A stretch of DNA of 50,884 nucleotides from the NCBI GenBank assembly GCA_028276475.1, contig JAPYWH010000009.1, forward strand, positions 1 through 50,884, written 5' to 3'. The DNA comes from Thermocrinis sp. Its GTDB lineage: Bacteria > Aquificota > Aquificia > Aquificales > Aquificaceae. A program made the position numbers and the translations under genes. Position 1 is the first letter of the stretch; each line of letters starts with the position of its first letter. Shown piece by piece: positions 15,301-22,328 of the stretch. The notes under the pieces are model-generated. The model saw nothing but the letters and a program-made list of their open reading frames with translations, searched no databases and was not told the DNA's origin.

Positions 15301-15912
15301 CTACCTGCACTTTTTCCAAATCTCCAGAAACTCCTTTAACTTTCTCAGTGCCTTGCCTCTGTGGGAGATAAGGTCCTTTTCCTCTGGACATAGTTCCGCC
15401 ATAGTTTTTTCATAGAACTTTGGTTTGAAAATAGGGTCGTAGCCAAAGCCTCCCGAGCCCTTAGGACTGTGCACGACCTCCCCCTCACAGATGCCCTCGG
15501 AAAAGATGCTCAACCCCTCTTCCAAAACAAGGCACAGAACCGCCTTAAAGTATGCCCTCCTATCGGAAACATCCCTCATGAGTCTGAGAAGTTTTTTTAT
15601 GTTTGCCTCATCCTCCGAAGTTTGAACATCCTCCCTTCCACCCCAATCTATGGAATAGAACCTGCTGGAAAATACACCTGGATAACCTCCAAGGGATGGA
15701 ACCACAAGCCCTGAATCATCTGCCAAGGTGGGAATGCGGTATTTTTCAAAGTATGCCATTGCCTTTATGTATGCGTTTTCCATAAAGGAGTTTCCCTTCT
15801 CTTCCACGTTCAACTTTTCCTCTGGCAGTATAACTTCCACCGAGAGCGGTTCCAACATTCTCTTGATCTCTTTGTGCTTTCCCAAGTTTTGGGTTGCAAG
15901 TAGGATTTTCAT
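15301..15912 (-). CDS. rdgB: XTP/dITP diphosphatase (Ham1/RdgB family)
   Basis: House-cleaning pyrophosphatase that hydrolyses dITP, XTP and ITP to monophosphates and keeps deaminated purines out of DNA. The family start MKILLATQNLGKHKEIKRML matches the substrate-binding T/S-x-N-x-x-K motif, followed by the metal-binding LADDSGLVVPSLGGYPGVFSSRF. Near the C-terminus GGFGYDPIFKP and SHRGKALRKL are both typical. Length 203 aa. The start ATG 15912 has a TATATT box 7 nt upstream on the minus strand. Confidence 0.93.
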   Translation of the reverse strand: MKILLATQNLGKHKEIKRMLEPLSVEVILPEEKLNVEEKGNSFMENAYIKAMAYFEKYRIPTLADDSGLVVPSLGGYPGVFSSRFYSIDWGGREDVQTSEDEANIKKLLRLMRDVSDRRAYFKAVLCLVLEEGLSIFSEGICEGEVVHSPKGSGGFGYDPIFKPKFYEKTMAELCPEEKDLISHRGKALRKLKEFLEIWKKCR

Positions 15913-15931
15913 TGATTAAAATATATTAGCA
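15913..15931. promoter_or_regulatory. 19-bp bidirectional promoter between rdgB and tRNA-Pro
   Basis: On the minus strand TATATT (15920-15925) lies 7 nt before the rdgB ATG. On the plus strand TAAAAT (15917-15922) ends 9 nt before the first base of tRNA-Pro. The two boxes share bases, and the whole gap is 19 bp. Transcription of the tRNA would start at or within a few bases of its mature 5' end. Confidence 0.5.
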
Positions 15932-16004
15932 CGGGGTGTAGCTCAGGTGGAAGAGCGCTGGCTTTGGGAGCCAGAGGTCGCAGGTTCAAGTCCTGTCGCC
16001 CCGA
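15932..16004 (+). tRNA. tRNA-Pro (anticodon UGG)
   Basis: Full cloverleaf: acceptor CGGGGTG pairs with CGCCCCG, D stem GCTC/GAGC, anticodon stem CTGGC/GCCAG with loop TTTGGGA (TGG at the anticodon), T stem GCAGG/CCTGT with TTCAAGT loop, discriminator A at 16004. CCA is not encoded. The next tRNA begins at the following base. Confidence 0.95.
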
Positions 16005-16078
16005 GGGTCCGTAGCTCAGCTGGACAGAGCAAGGGATTTCTAATCCCTAGGTCGGGGGTTCGAGTCCCTCCGGGCCCG
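16005..16078 (+). tRNA. tRNA-Arg (anticodon UCU)
   Basis: Full cloverleaf: acceptor GGGTCCG with CGGGCCC (one G-U pair), D stem GCTC/GAGC, anticodon stem AGGGA/TCCCT with loop TTTCTAA (TCT), T stem GGGGG/CCCTC with TTCGAGT loop, discriminator G at 16078. CCA is not encoded. It starts directly after tRNA-Pro without any spacer. It decodes AGA/AGG, the main Arg codons of this genome. Confidence 0.95.
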
Positions 16079-16087
16079 CTTGTTTTT

Positions 16088-16705
16088 ATTCATGGCTTTG
16101 GCTTTTCCTCAGAGGTCTTTAAAGCCTTTCCCGGCGTAAAGATAGACCTGCCCTTTCACGGAAAGTCTAACCTAAAAAGCAATAACCTTAGGGCTTTAGC
16201 CCGAGAGATTGCGTCAAGCATCCCCAACAACTCTACGGTGGTAGGTTGGTCTATGGGTGGCACCTTAGCCCTCCTTTTAGCCCTGCTCTTTCCCTCTAAG
16301 GTAAAAGCCCTGCTTTTAATAGGTGCCACCGCATGCTTTTCTTGCCTTTGGGACAGGAAAAACCTAAAGGGCTTTTTGCTAAGGCTCAGGAAGGAAAGGG
16401 AGGAGTTTTTGAAGGAGTTCAGAAAGAGGGCATACCCAAAGCCCTTTGATGCAAAGGTGGAACTGGAGGGAGCCCTTGAGCTTTTGGAGGATTACTTTTC
16501 CACAGACCTAAGAAGCTATATCCCCCACATAAATAAACCCATTCTCTTACTTCATGGCACAGAAGACCCTGTCGTTCCTCTCAGGGGTGCCCTTGAGCTT
16601 TACAATCTGGGTAAGAGGGCTAAATTAATAACCTTTGCTGGAGGACACTTCCCGGAAAATGAAGCTGTTATCTTTAAGGTTCTCAAGGGCATCGAATACC
16701 TATGA
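16088..16705 (+). CDS. bioH: Alpha/beta hydrolase, BioH-like (start codon uncertain)
   Basis: A compact alpha/beta hydrolase: oxyanion-hole HGFG at the very start, nucleophile Ser in GWSMGG, acid Asp in HGTEDPVVPL and His in AGGHFPENE. The adjacent bioC suggests the BioH role, hydrolysing pimeloyl-ACP methyl ester in biotin synthesis. The frame has no ATG, GTG or TTG between tRNA-Arg and HGFG; ATT at 16088 is the only near-cognate candidate, and the nearest upstream in-frame GTG is inside tRNA-Pro. An ATG at 16092 is out of frame. The first base after tRNA-Arg is only 9 nt from the ATT. It overlaps bioC by 47 nt. Confidence 0.75.
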   Translation: MHGFGFSSEVFKAFPGVKIDLPFHGKSNLKSNNLRALAREIASSIPNNSTVVGWSMGGTLALLLALLFPSKVKALLLIGATACFSCLWDRKNLKGFLLRLRKEREEFLKEFRKRAYPKPFDAKVELEGALELLEDYFSTDLRSYIPHINKPILLLHGTEDPVVPLRGALELYNLGKRAKLITFAGGHFPENEAVIFKVLKGIEYL

Positions 16706-17318
16706 AGATTGGGCAATCCCCCAAAGGCAAAGTGCGGAGATTCTAAAGTGCTTAGACACGATTGAGGGTTCGGTCCTTGATGTGGGCTGTGGCACCGGCT
16801 TTTGTAGTGAAGGCTTGGAAAAGGTGGTGGGTATTGATATCTCTCAGAGCATGCTGAGGATATACAAACAGAAAGGTTTTCTGGGTCTTTGCGCAAGGGC
16901 TGAGGCAATACCCTTTAAGGACAAGAGCTTTGACTGTGTGGTAAGCAACTTTGCCCTGCACTGGACTTCCATAGACCAGAGCTTTAGGGAAATATTCCGG
17001 GTTTGCAGGAAGAAATTCCTCTGTGCCATGCCCGTTAAGGGAAGTCTTGAGCCTTTGAACTTTCCCTTTTTCCATCCGGAGGATATCATTGAAAGGCTTT
17101 ACCATCTCGGAGGAAAACTAAGAAGGGTGGAGCTGAAAGAGTTGGAAATTCCCTTCAAGGGTTGGGATCTTTTAAGGTTCTTTCACTACACGGGTTCTTC
17201 TTACAATCCCTCAAAAGGAGACATTCTCAGGGCTAAAAAGAGCGTTGAAAGGCTTGTCTTTTCCATTGACAAACCTAGCTTTTTGGTGTTATTCTTTTCC
17301 TGCGAGGTTCCACAATGA
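16659..17318 (+). CDS. bioC: Malonyl-ACP O-methyltransferase-like protein (BioC)
   Basis: SAM-dependent class I methyltransferase. The SAM loop VLDVGCGTGFCSEGL sits near residue 40, VVGIDISQSML is motif II, and CVVSNFALHW corresponds to the S-N-L-A-L-Q-W stretch typical of BioC. The N-terminal FSRASNTYEDWAIPQRQSAEIL is also BioC-like. BioC methylates malonyl-ACP so that the fatty acid machinery can build pimelate for biotin. ATG 16659 is preferred to a TTG at 16635; GGAGG at 16640-16644 precedes it at a somewhat long distance. The stop overlaps the HtrA start (ATGA). Confidence 0.8.
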   Translation: MKLLSLRFSRASNTYEDWAIPQRQSAEILKCLDTIEGSVLDVGCGTGFCSEGLEKVVGIDISQSMLRIYKQKGFLGLCARAEAIPFKDKSFDCVVSNFALHWTSIDQSFREIFRVCRKKFLCAMPVKGSLEPLNFPFFHPEDIIERLYHLGGKLRRVELKELEIPFKGWDLLRFFHYTGSSYNPSKGDILRAKKSVERLVFSIDKPSFLVLFFSCEVPQ

Positions 17319-18742
17319 GGAGGGTCGCAATGGCTTTTCTATCCTTGTTATTTTTGCTACTACTTTTTAGCATAGAAGGTTGTAAGGCGCAAAAAATGAC
17401 CTCTCCTTCTGGGACTACGCCACAACCTCAAGCGCAAGAGGTCTCCGTTGGGTCTGGGCTTTTGGCACAGTTTGAAAAGGAACTGACGGAGCTTGTGGAG
17501 AGGGTCTCCCCATCTGTGGTAGCCATATACTCCACCCAAGAGGTCTCAAGGAGTTTTGGCGGGGAGTTTCCCTTTTTCTTCCCCTTCCAAGTTCCGCAGG
17601 AGAGGAGGTCCTTAGGTTCCGGTGTGATCATTGCCCTTAAGAACGGAAAGTTTTACATCCTGACCAACAATCATGTGGTCCAAGGGGCAAAGAGTATAAG
17701 GGTGAGGTTTGACCCGCATACAGAAAAGGACGGAAAGCTGGTGGGAGGAGACTCCAAAACGGACGTGGCGGTGGTGGAGGTGGATGCTAAGGGCATAGAA
17801 AACCCTGAGGGTAGAGTGGCAAAGCTTGGAGATTCGGACAAGTTAAAGGTGGGTCAGTTGGTGATCGCCATAGGAAACCCTTACGGTCTTGAAAGAACGG
17901 TGACCTTTGGAGTGATCTCTGCCCTGCGCAGGTCCATAGGCATAACCCAGTATGAGAGCTTTATTCAAACGGACGCACCCATAAACCCGGGCAACTCGGG
18001 AGGACCTCTAATAAACATAAAAGGTGAAGTTATTGGCATAAACACTGCCATAGTGGCGGAGGGTCAAGGTTTAGGCTTTGCCATACCCATAAACCTTGCT
18101 AAATGGGTGGCAGACCAGCTTATGGCTAAAGGTAGAGTGGTTAGAGGATGGCTTGGTGTGGTTATTCAGGAGATCACGCCAGAGATCGCCGAAACCATAG
18201 GGGTGAAGGAGGGCATACTCATATCCCAGGTCGCACCGGGTAGCCCTGCGGAGAAGGCTGGGCTCAAGGTTGGAGACATAATAGTTGCCATTGACGGTGA
18301 AAAGGTCAGAGAGGTGAGAGAGCTACAGTTTAGGATCATGAAAACACCCCCTGGCACTGAGATAACCCTAACCATCCTAAGGGGAGGAAAGGAGCAAACC
18401 ATTAAGGCAAAGGTGGGGGAAATGCCCGAGGAAGTCAGCTTTGGGCAACCAAAGGAGCAAGTGGGTGAGCTGGGTCTGTCCCTCAGGGATCTATCACCGG
18501 AGGAGGTAAGGAGGTTTGGAGTAAAGGGTGTCTTTGTAGATGGTGTGGCACCGGGCAGTTTAGCCCAGAGGAGCGGTTTAAGAAGGGGAGACATAATCCT
18601 TGCGGTTAATAATGAGCCCGTGGAGAGTCTCCCTCAGTTTAACGAAATGATTGAGAGGGCAAAAAGCGAACAGAAGGCAAGGGTGCTCCTTTTGATAAGG
18701 AGAGGAGGAAACAACCTGTATGTGGTGCTCTATTTGAGGTGA
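17315..18742 (+). CDS. HtrA/DegP-family serine protease (Do-like)
   Basis: Envelope quality-control protease and chaperone. An N-terminal signal segment (residues 4-20) ends near Cys23 in the sequence SIEGCKAQ, possibly a lipobox although the Glu at position -2 is unusual. The trypsin-like domain has His120 (TNNHVV), Asp150 (SKTDVAVV) and Ser228 (NPGNSGGPL). Two PDZ domains follow, about residues 270-370 and 385-475. Length 475 aa is normal for DegQ/DegP. It is followed 4 nt later by a sigma factor gene, which may link envelope stress to transcription. Confidence 0.92.
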   Translation: MRRVAMAFLSLLFLLLLFSIEGCKAQKMTSPSGTTPQPQAQEVSVGSGLLAQFEKELTELVERVSPSVVAIYSTQEVSRSFGGEFPFFFPFQVPQERRSLGSGVIIALKNGKFYILTNNHVVQGAKSIRVRFDPHTEKDGKLVGGDSKTDVAVVEVDAKGIENPEGRVAKLGDSDKLKVGQLVIAIGNPYGLERTVTFGVISALRRSIGITQYESFIQTDAPINPGNSGGPLINIKGEVIGINTAIVAEGQGLGFAIPINLAKWVADQLMAKGRVVRGWLGVVIQEITPEIAETIGVKEGILISQVAPGSPAEKAGLKVGDIIVAIDGEKVREVRELQFRIMKTPPGTEITLTILRGGKEQTIKAKVGEMPEEVSFGQPKEQVGELGLSLRDLSPEEVRRFGVKGVFVDGVAPGSLAQRSGLRRGDIILAVNNEPVESLPQFNEMIERAKSEQKARVLLLIRRGGNNLYVVLYLR

Positions 18743-18746
18743 AGGT

Positions 18747-19682
18747 ATGATCCCAGACAGCGAGCAAGAGCTCATAGCCCAATACTTAAAAAAGGTTTCA
18801 AAAATACCCCTCCTTAAGCCCGAGGAGGAGAAGGAGTTGGCAAGAAGGGCAAAGGAGGGAGACAAGGAGGCTTACAGAAAGCTTGTAGAATCAAACCTGC
18901 GTTTTGTCATAAGCATAGCAAAGCAGTATTTAGGTTATGGACTTCGCCTTTCAGACCTGATAGCGGCAGGTAATCATGGGCTTATGGAAGCAGCAAAGAG
19001 GTTTGACCCCGACAAGGGTGTCAAGTTCATATCCTACGCAGTTTGGTGGATCAGGCAAGCTATAATGCAAGCCCTATCCCAACAGACTGGTGCGGTGCGC
19101 ATACCTCTAAAACAGTCCCACCTGATCAATAAGATCAACAGTATATACAGCAAGCTATACAAGGAATACGAGAGGGAGCCAACAGCGGAGGAGATAGCAG
19201 AGGAATACACCAAGGAGGTTTTGCAAAAGGAGATGGAAAGGGAGCTGGGAAGAAGACCCACAGAGGAGGAAATCCAAAGGAGAATAGAAAGAGAAGGCTA
19301 CAAGATTGACCCGGCGGAGGTGGAGAGGGCTCTGCAAATATCCAAAATGCCCTTATCCCTTGATGCACCCGTTGGAGAGGAAGAGGACACCTTCTTTGTG
19401 GATTTTCTCAGCAAGCACGGCACCGCAGATGTAGAAGAAAAGGTTATGGGCGAAATTCTAAGTAAAGAAATAGAGGAAATGCTGGATAAACTCCCAGAAA
19501 AGGAGAGGCGGGTGGTGGAGCTCAGGTTTGGATTGAGGGGAGAAGAGCCAAAAACACTGCGGGAGATAGGAGAGATCCTAAACATCTCAAGGGAAAGGGT
19601 CAGGCAGTTGGAGACAAGGGCTCTAAGAAAGCTAAGAAACATGGCAATAAAAAAACACCTAAAAGACTTTCTGAGCGCATGA
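18747..19682 (+). CDS. Sigma-70 family sigma factor (group 2/RpoS-like)
   Basis: 311 aa with region 1.2 at the start (DSEQELIAQYLKKVSKIPLL), region 2 (SNLRFVISIAKQYLGYGL, then DLIAAGNHGLMEAAKRFDP and FISYAVWWIRQAIMQAL, the core- and -10-binding elements), region 3 and region 4 with the HTH TLREIGEILNISRERVRQLE. There is no long region 1.1, so it is a group 2-type alternative sigma rather than the primary one. Region 3 is enlarged: REPTAEEIAEEY is followed by a second, similar RRPTEEEIQRRI. The TAG/TGA region overlaps truB by 4 nt; the gene follows htrA by 4 nt. Confidence 0.9.
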   Translation: MIPDSEQELIAQYLKKVSKIPLLKPEEEKELARRAKEGDKEAYRKLVESNLRFVISIAKQYLGYGLRLSDLIAAGNHGLMEAAKRFDPDKGVKFISYAVWWIRQAIMQALSQQTGAVRIPLKQSHLINKINSIYSKLYKEYEREPTAEEIAEEYTKEVLQKEMERELGRRPTEEEIQRRIEREGYKIDPAEVERALQISKMPLSLDAPVGEEEDTFFVDFLSKHGTADVEEKVMGEILSKEIEEMLDKLPEKERRVVELRFGLRGEEPKTLREIGEILNISRERVRQLETRALRKLRNMAIKKHLKDFLSA

Positions 19683-20542
19683 TCCCCTCTCTCTTGCTTT
19701 TAGATAAGCCCAGGGGGATTACCTCCTTTCAGTTGGTGGATGAGGTTAAAAAGAAGTTCAAGCTCAACAAGGTGGGACATACGGGCACCTTAGACCCCCT
19801 CGCCACGGGGCTTTTGATCCTTTTGCTTGAGGAAGCAACCCGCTTTGCGGAGTTCTTTGTTAGACTTCCAAAAACTTACATCACAAAAGTAGTTCTCGGT
19901 GCCATAACGGACACATACGATGCGGAGGGAAATATCTTAGAAAGGAGGGATGTGAACGTATCCTGCGAGGATGTGGCTAAATTTCTGCCCAATTTTACCG
20001 GCAGAATTCTCCAAAAACCCCCACCATATTCTGCAAAGAAAGTAGGGGGAGTTAGGGCTTACGAGTTGGCAAAAAAAGGTTTGGAAGCACCCCTAAAGCC
20101 CGTGGAGGTGGAGGTTTATAATGCCAAGCTTTTGGAATGCAACCTTCCACAGGTGATCCTTGAGTTTGAGGTTTCTGGGGGAACGTACATAAGAAGCTTG
20201 GCACACGAGATAGGTTTAGCCCTTGGATGCGGAGCCTATGTGTTGGAGCTGAGAAGGACAAAGGTAGGAGACTTTAGCGTCAATATGGCTCTCTCTTATG
20301 AGAGGCTAAACAGCCTTGAGGACCTCTGGGGCGTAATAATTCCCATATGGGAAGCCCTGGGCTTTTTGCCAGCGGTTAGCTTGCGAACAAAAGAAGCCAG
20401 GCTTTTTAGAAATGGTGCAAAGATAAGGGCAGAGGTAAAGCACTATGGCTATGTTAGAGTCTTTTGGGATGAGGAGTTTCTTGGAGTGGGTCTGTTGGAG
20501 GGCGGTTTTTTAAAGCCCTACAGGCTCATGCCTCTAAAGTAG
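19679..20542 (+). CDS. truB: tRNA pseudouridine-55 synthase
   Basis: Isomerises U55 in the T loop of tRNAs. The catalytic motif GHTGTLDPLATGLL contains Asp39; SGGTYIRSLAHEIG is a second conserved element, and a small C-terminal PUA-like part (residues 235-287, KHYGYVRVFWDEEFLGVG) is present. The N-terminal start is LLLDKPRGITSF. Length 287 aa. It is coupled to the sigma factor gene (ATGA). Its last 25 nt overlap the convergent glycosyltransferase gene. Confidence 0.95.
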   Translation: MIPSLLLLDKPRGITSFQLVDEVKKKFKLNKVGHTGTLDPLATGLLILLLEEATRFAEFFVRLPKTYITKVVLGAITDTYDAEGNILERRDVNVSCEDVAKFLPNFTGRILQKPPPYSAKKVGGVRAYELAKKGLEAPLKPVEVEVYNAKLLECNLPQVILEFEVSGGTYIRSLAHEIGLALGCGAYVLELRRTKVGDFSVNMALSYERLNSLEDLWGVIIPIWEALGFLPAVSLRTKEARLFRNGAKIRAEVKHYGYVRVFWDEEFLGVGLLEGGFLKPYRLMPLK

Positions 20543-21306
20543 TTCAAAAACCTCCCAAAAAGTGCCTTAACATCAAAACAGACCCTTTCTTGGCAAGTGT
20601 TTGGAAAGCATGGGCTACAACTGAGGTTTAAACTTATCTGAAAAACACTCTTTCCTATAGGTTTCCATACTACTGGGTCCGTAGGACCATAGAAGATGAA
20701 GGTTGGCAAACCAAGGTAAGCAGAAAGGTGCGAAAGTCCGCTATCGTTACCCACAAAAAACAGGGCAGACTTCAAAGCTTTGGCAATCTGCAAAGGCTGA
20801 TGCATCTCCACAAAGTTCTTTACATGTGCCTTTAGCCACTGGTCTGCCTCTCCAACTAAATACACACATCGGTAGCCGAGCCCTGTGAGAAAGCTCTCAA
20901 TCTCAAAAAACAACTCAATGGGTGGGTTTTTCTTTGGAGAACCACTGGATGGATGCAAAACTACCTTTCCCTTAAAGGGTGAGTTTTGGTCTGCACCAAG
21001 GGGCAGTGTTTGGGAATAGTGAGAAGGAAGACCTAAGATTTTTAGATAGTATTCCAAAATCCACACCCTCTCCTTTGGAAAAGGGTCTATTCCGTCAGTT
21101 CCGATTATTATCCTTTTGTCAAAGTCCTCCTTGGGCATTTCCGATAAAACTCCGTCCGCCCAGCCCACTTCTTTGGCTATCTCAAAGTAATCTGTATTTC
21201 CTACTGTAGTTATGTGAAAGCCCTGCCCTTTGAAGACCTCTAAGAGGGGGAAAGTGAGCAATGTATCTCCAAGCCCACCCCTTCTGTAGAGCAAAAGCTT
21301 CTTCAA
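20518..21306 (-). CDS. Glycosyltransferase family 9 (heptosyltransferase-like)
   Basis: GT-B fold transferase for sugars on lipopolysaccharide or a related surface glycan. The family start KLLLYRRGGLGDTLLTFPLLE is clear, and the donor-binding C-terminal half shows KVVLHPSSGSPKKNPP, FFVGNDSGLSHLSAYLGLPTFIFYGPTDP and the C-rich tail LNLSCSPCFPNTCQERVCF, all typical of ADP-heptose:LPS heptosyltransferases. At 262 aa it is shorter than the usual 320-350. The acceptor is unknown. It overlaps accB by 4 nt. Confidence 0.85.
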   Translation of the reverse strand: MKKLLLYRRGGLGDTLLTFPLLEVFKGQGFHITTVGNTDYFEIAKEVGWADGVLSEMPKEDFDKRIIIGTDGIDPFPKERVWILEYYLKILGLPSHYSQTLPLGADQNSPFKGKVVLHPSSGSPKKNPPIELFFEIESFLTGLGYRCVYLVGEADQWLKAHVKNFVEMHQPLQIAKALKSALFFVGNDSGLSHLSAYLGLPTFIFYGPTDPVVWKPIGKSVFQISLNLSCSPCFPNTCQERVCFDVKALFGRFLNYFRGMSL

Positions 21307-21743
21307 ACGTTTGTGTCTATCAGAAAGAGAGGTTGGTTGTATTCTACCGTCTCTCCGTTTTCCACAAGGATCTTTACCACCTTGCCCCTAACATCGCTCT
21401 CTATCTCGTTCATCACCTTTAGGGCTTCTATTATGCACAGCACCTGACCGGGGGATACAATGTCGCCTACCTCCACGAAGGGGGGTGCCCCGGGGGAGGG
21501 TGCCCTGTAGAAGGTTCCCACCAGAGGGCTCTTGATCACATGTAGCTTACTCTCCTCCAAATCTTCGGAGGGAGGAACCACCTCAATATGTTTTACTTCC
21601 CTTGGTGTTTCTACTTTGTGCGCCAACTCCCTTTGATGGGTCTCTATCCTAAGCCTAAAATCTTGATGCTCTATCTCAAACAGTTTTATATCGCTGTTTT
21701 TTATAAGGTTTATAAGCTCCCTTATAAAATCTTTGTCCATCAC
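21303..21743 (-). CDS. accB: Biotin carboxyl carrier protein of acetyl-CoA carboxylase
   Basis: Carries biotin between biotin carboxylase and carboxyltransferase in fatty acid synthesis. The N-terminal helix and linker are followed by the biotinyl domain from about residue 70, including the thumb APSPGAPPFVEVGD, which is specific to AccB. The biotinyl lysine is Lys109 in EALKVMNEIE: the residue before the Lys is Leu where nearly all family members have Met. Length 146 aa. It overlaps efp at its start by 4 nt; accC is not in the window. Confidence 0.93.
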   Translation of the reverse strand: MMDKDFIRELINLIKNSDIKLFEIEHQDFRLRIETHQRELAHKVETPREVKHIEVVPPSEDLEESKLHVIKSPLVGTFYRAPSPGAPPFVEVGDIVSPGQVLCIIEALKVMNEIESDVRGKVVKILVENGETVEYNQPLFLIDTNV

Positions 21744-22309
21744 TTGACCCTTTCTATGTAAGCGCCCGTCCTCGTATCCACCTTTATTATGTCTCCCTCT
21801 CCCACAAAGAAGGGCACCTGCACCACTGCGCCGGTTTCTAACTTGGCAGGCTTAGAACCACCCGCTGCGGTATCTCCCTTAAAGGCGGGCTCCGTTTCCA
21901 CCACCTTTAGCTCCACATGTCTTGGCAACTCTATACCTATGGGCTGACCCTTATAGACAAAAACCACAACCTCCATACCCTCTTTCAGAAACTTTGTTTC
22001 GTTTTCTATGTTTTTGGTGGGAACCGCAAGCATCTCGTAGGTGCTCTTGCTTACAAAGTAGTAATAATCACCGTCGTTGTATGAGTATTCCGTAAACACC
22101 TGCTCAAAGTCCGCCAGTTCTATGCTGTCGGAGGACTTGTAGGTGATCTCAATCACGTTGCCCGTGCTCATGTTCTTTGCCTTTACCCGCACAAAGGCTT
22201 GTCCTTTGCCCGGTTTCACATGTTCATAGTCCAAAACTCTGTGGGGTTGTCCGTTATGCTCAATAAACATGTCCCTCTGTATGCTGTTTATATCTATCCT
22301 AACTCCCAT
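21740..22309 (-). CDS. efp: Elongation factor P
   Basis: Rescues ribosomes stalled on polyproline stretches. Three beta-barrel domains over 189 aa. The modified-loop sequence EHVKPGKGQAFVR places Lys35 at the tip of domain I, as in factors modified by EpmA/EpmB in other bacteria; no modification gene is seen in the window. Near the end the EF-P signature VQVPFFVGEGDIIKVDTRTGAY is present. First gene of efp-accB-GT9. Its ATG is 19 bp from the divergent carboxylase gene. Confidence 0.95.
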   Translation of the reverse strand: MGVRIDINSIQRDMFIEHNGQPHRVLDYEHVKPGKGQAFVRVKAKNMSTGNVIEITYKSSDSIELADFEQVFTEYSYNDGDYYYFVSKSTYEMLAVPTKNIENETKFLKEGMEVVVFVYKGQPIGIELPRHVELKVVETEPAFKGDTAAGGSKPAKLETGAVVQVPFFVGEGDIIKVDTRTGAYIERVK

Positions 22310-22328
22310 GGCTTTATAATTTTACCAC
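22310..22328. promoter_or_regulatory. 19-bp bidirectional promoter efp / carboxyltransferase gene
   Basis: On the plus strand TATAAT (22315-22320) ends 8 nt before ATG 22329. On the minus strand TAAAAT (22319-22324) ends 9 nt before the efp ATG. The minus-strand core TAAAATTATAA followed by GCCATG is nearly identical to the asd side of the pyrD/asd gap. No Shine-Dalgarno fits on either side. Confidence 0.55.

Noticed and set aside
15947-16087. An open frame starting at GTG inside tRNA-Pro and reading through both tRNAs into the BioH-like gene
   Set aside because: The region is fully occupied by two good tRNA cloverleaves; the frame is open there by chance. Only the part after 16078 is likely to be coding.
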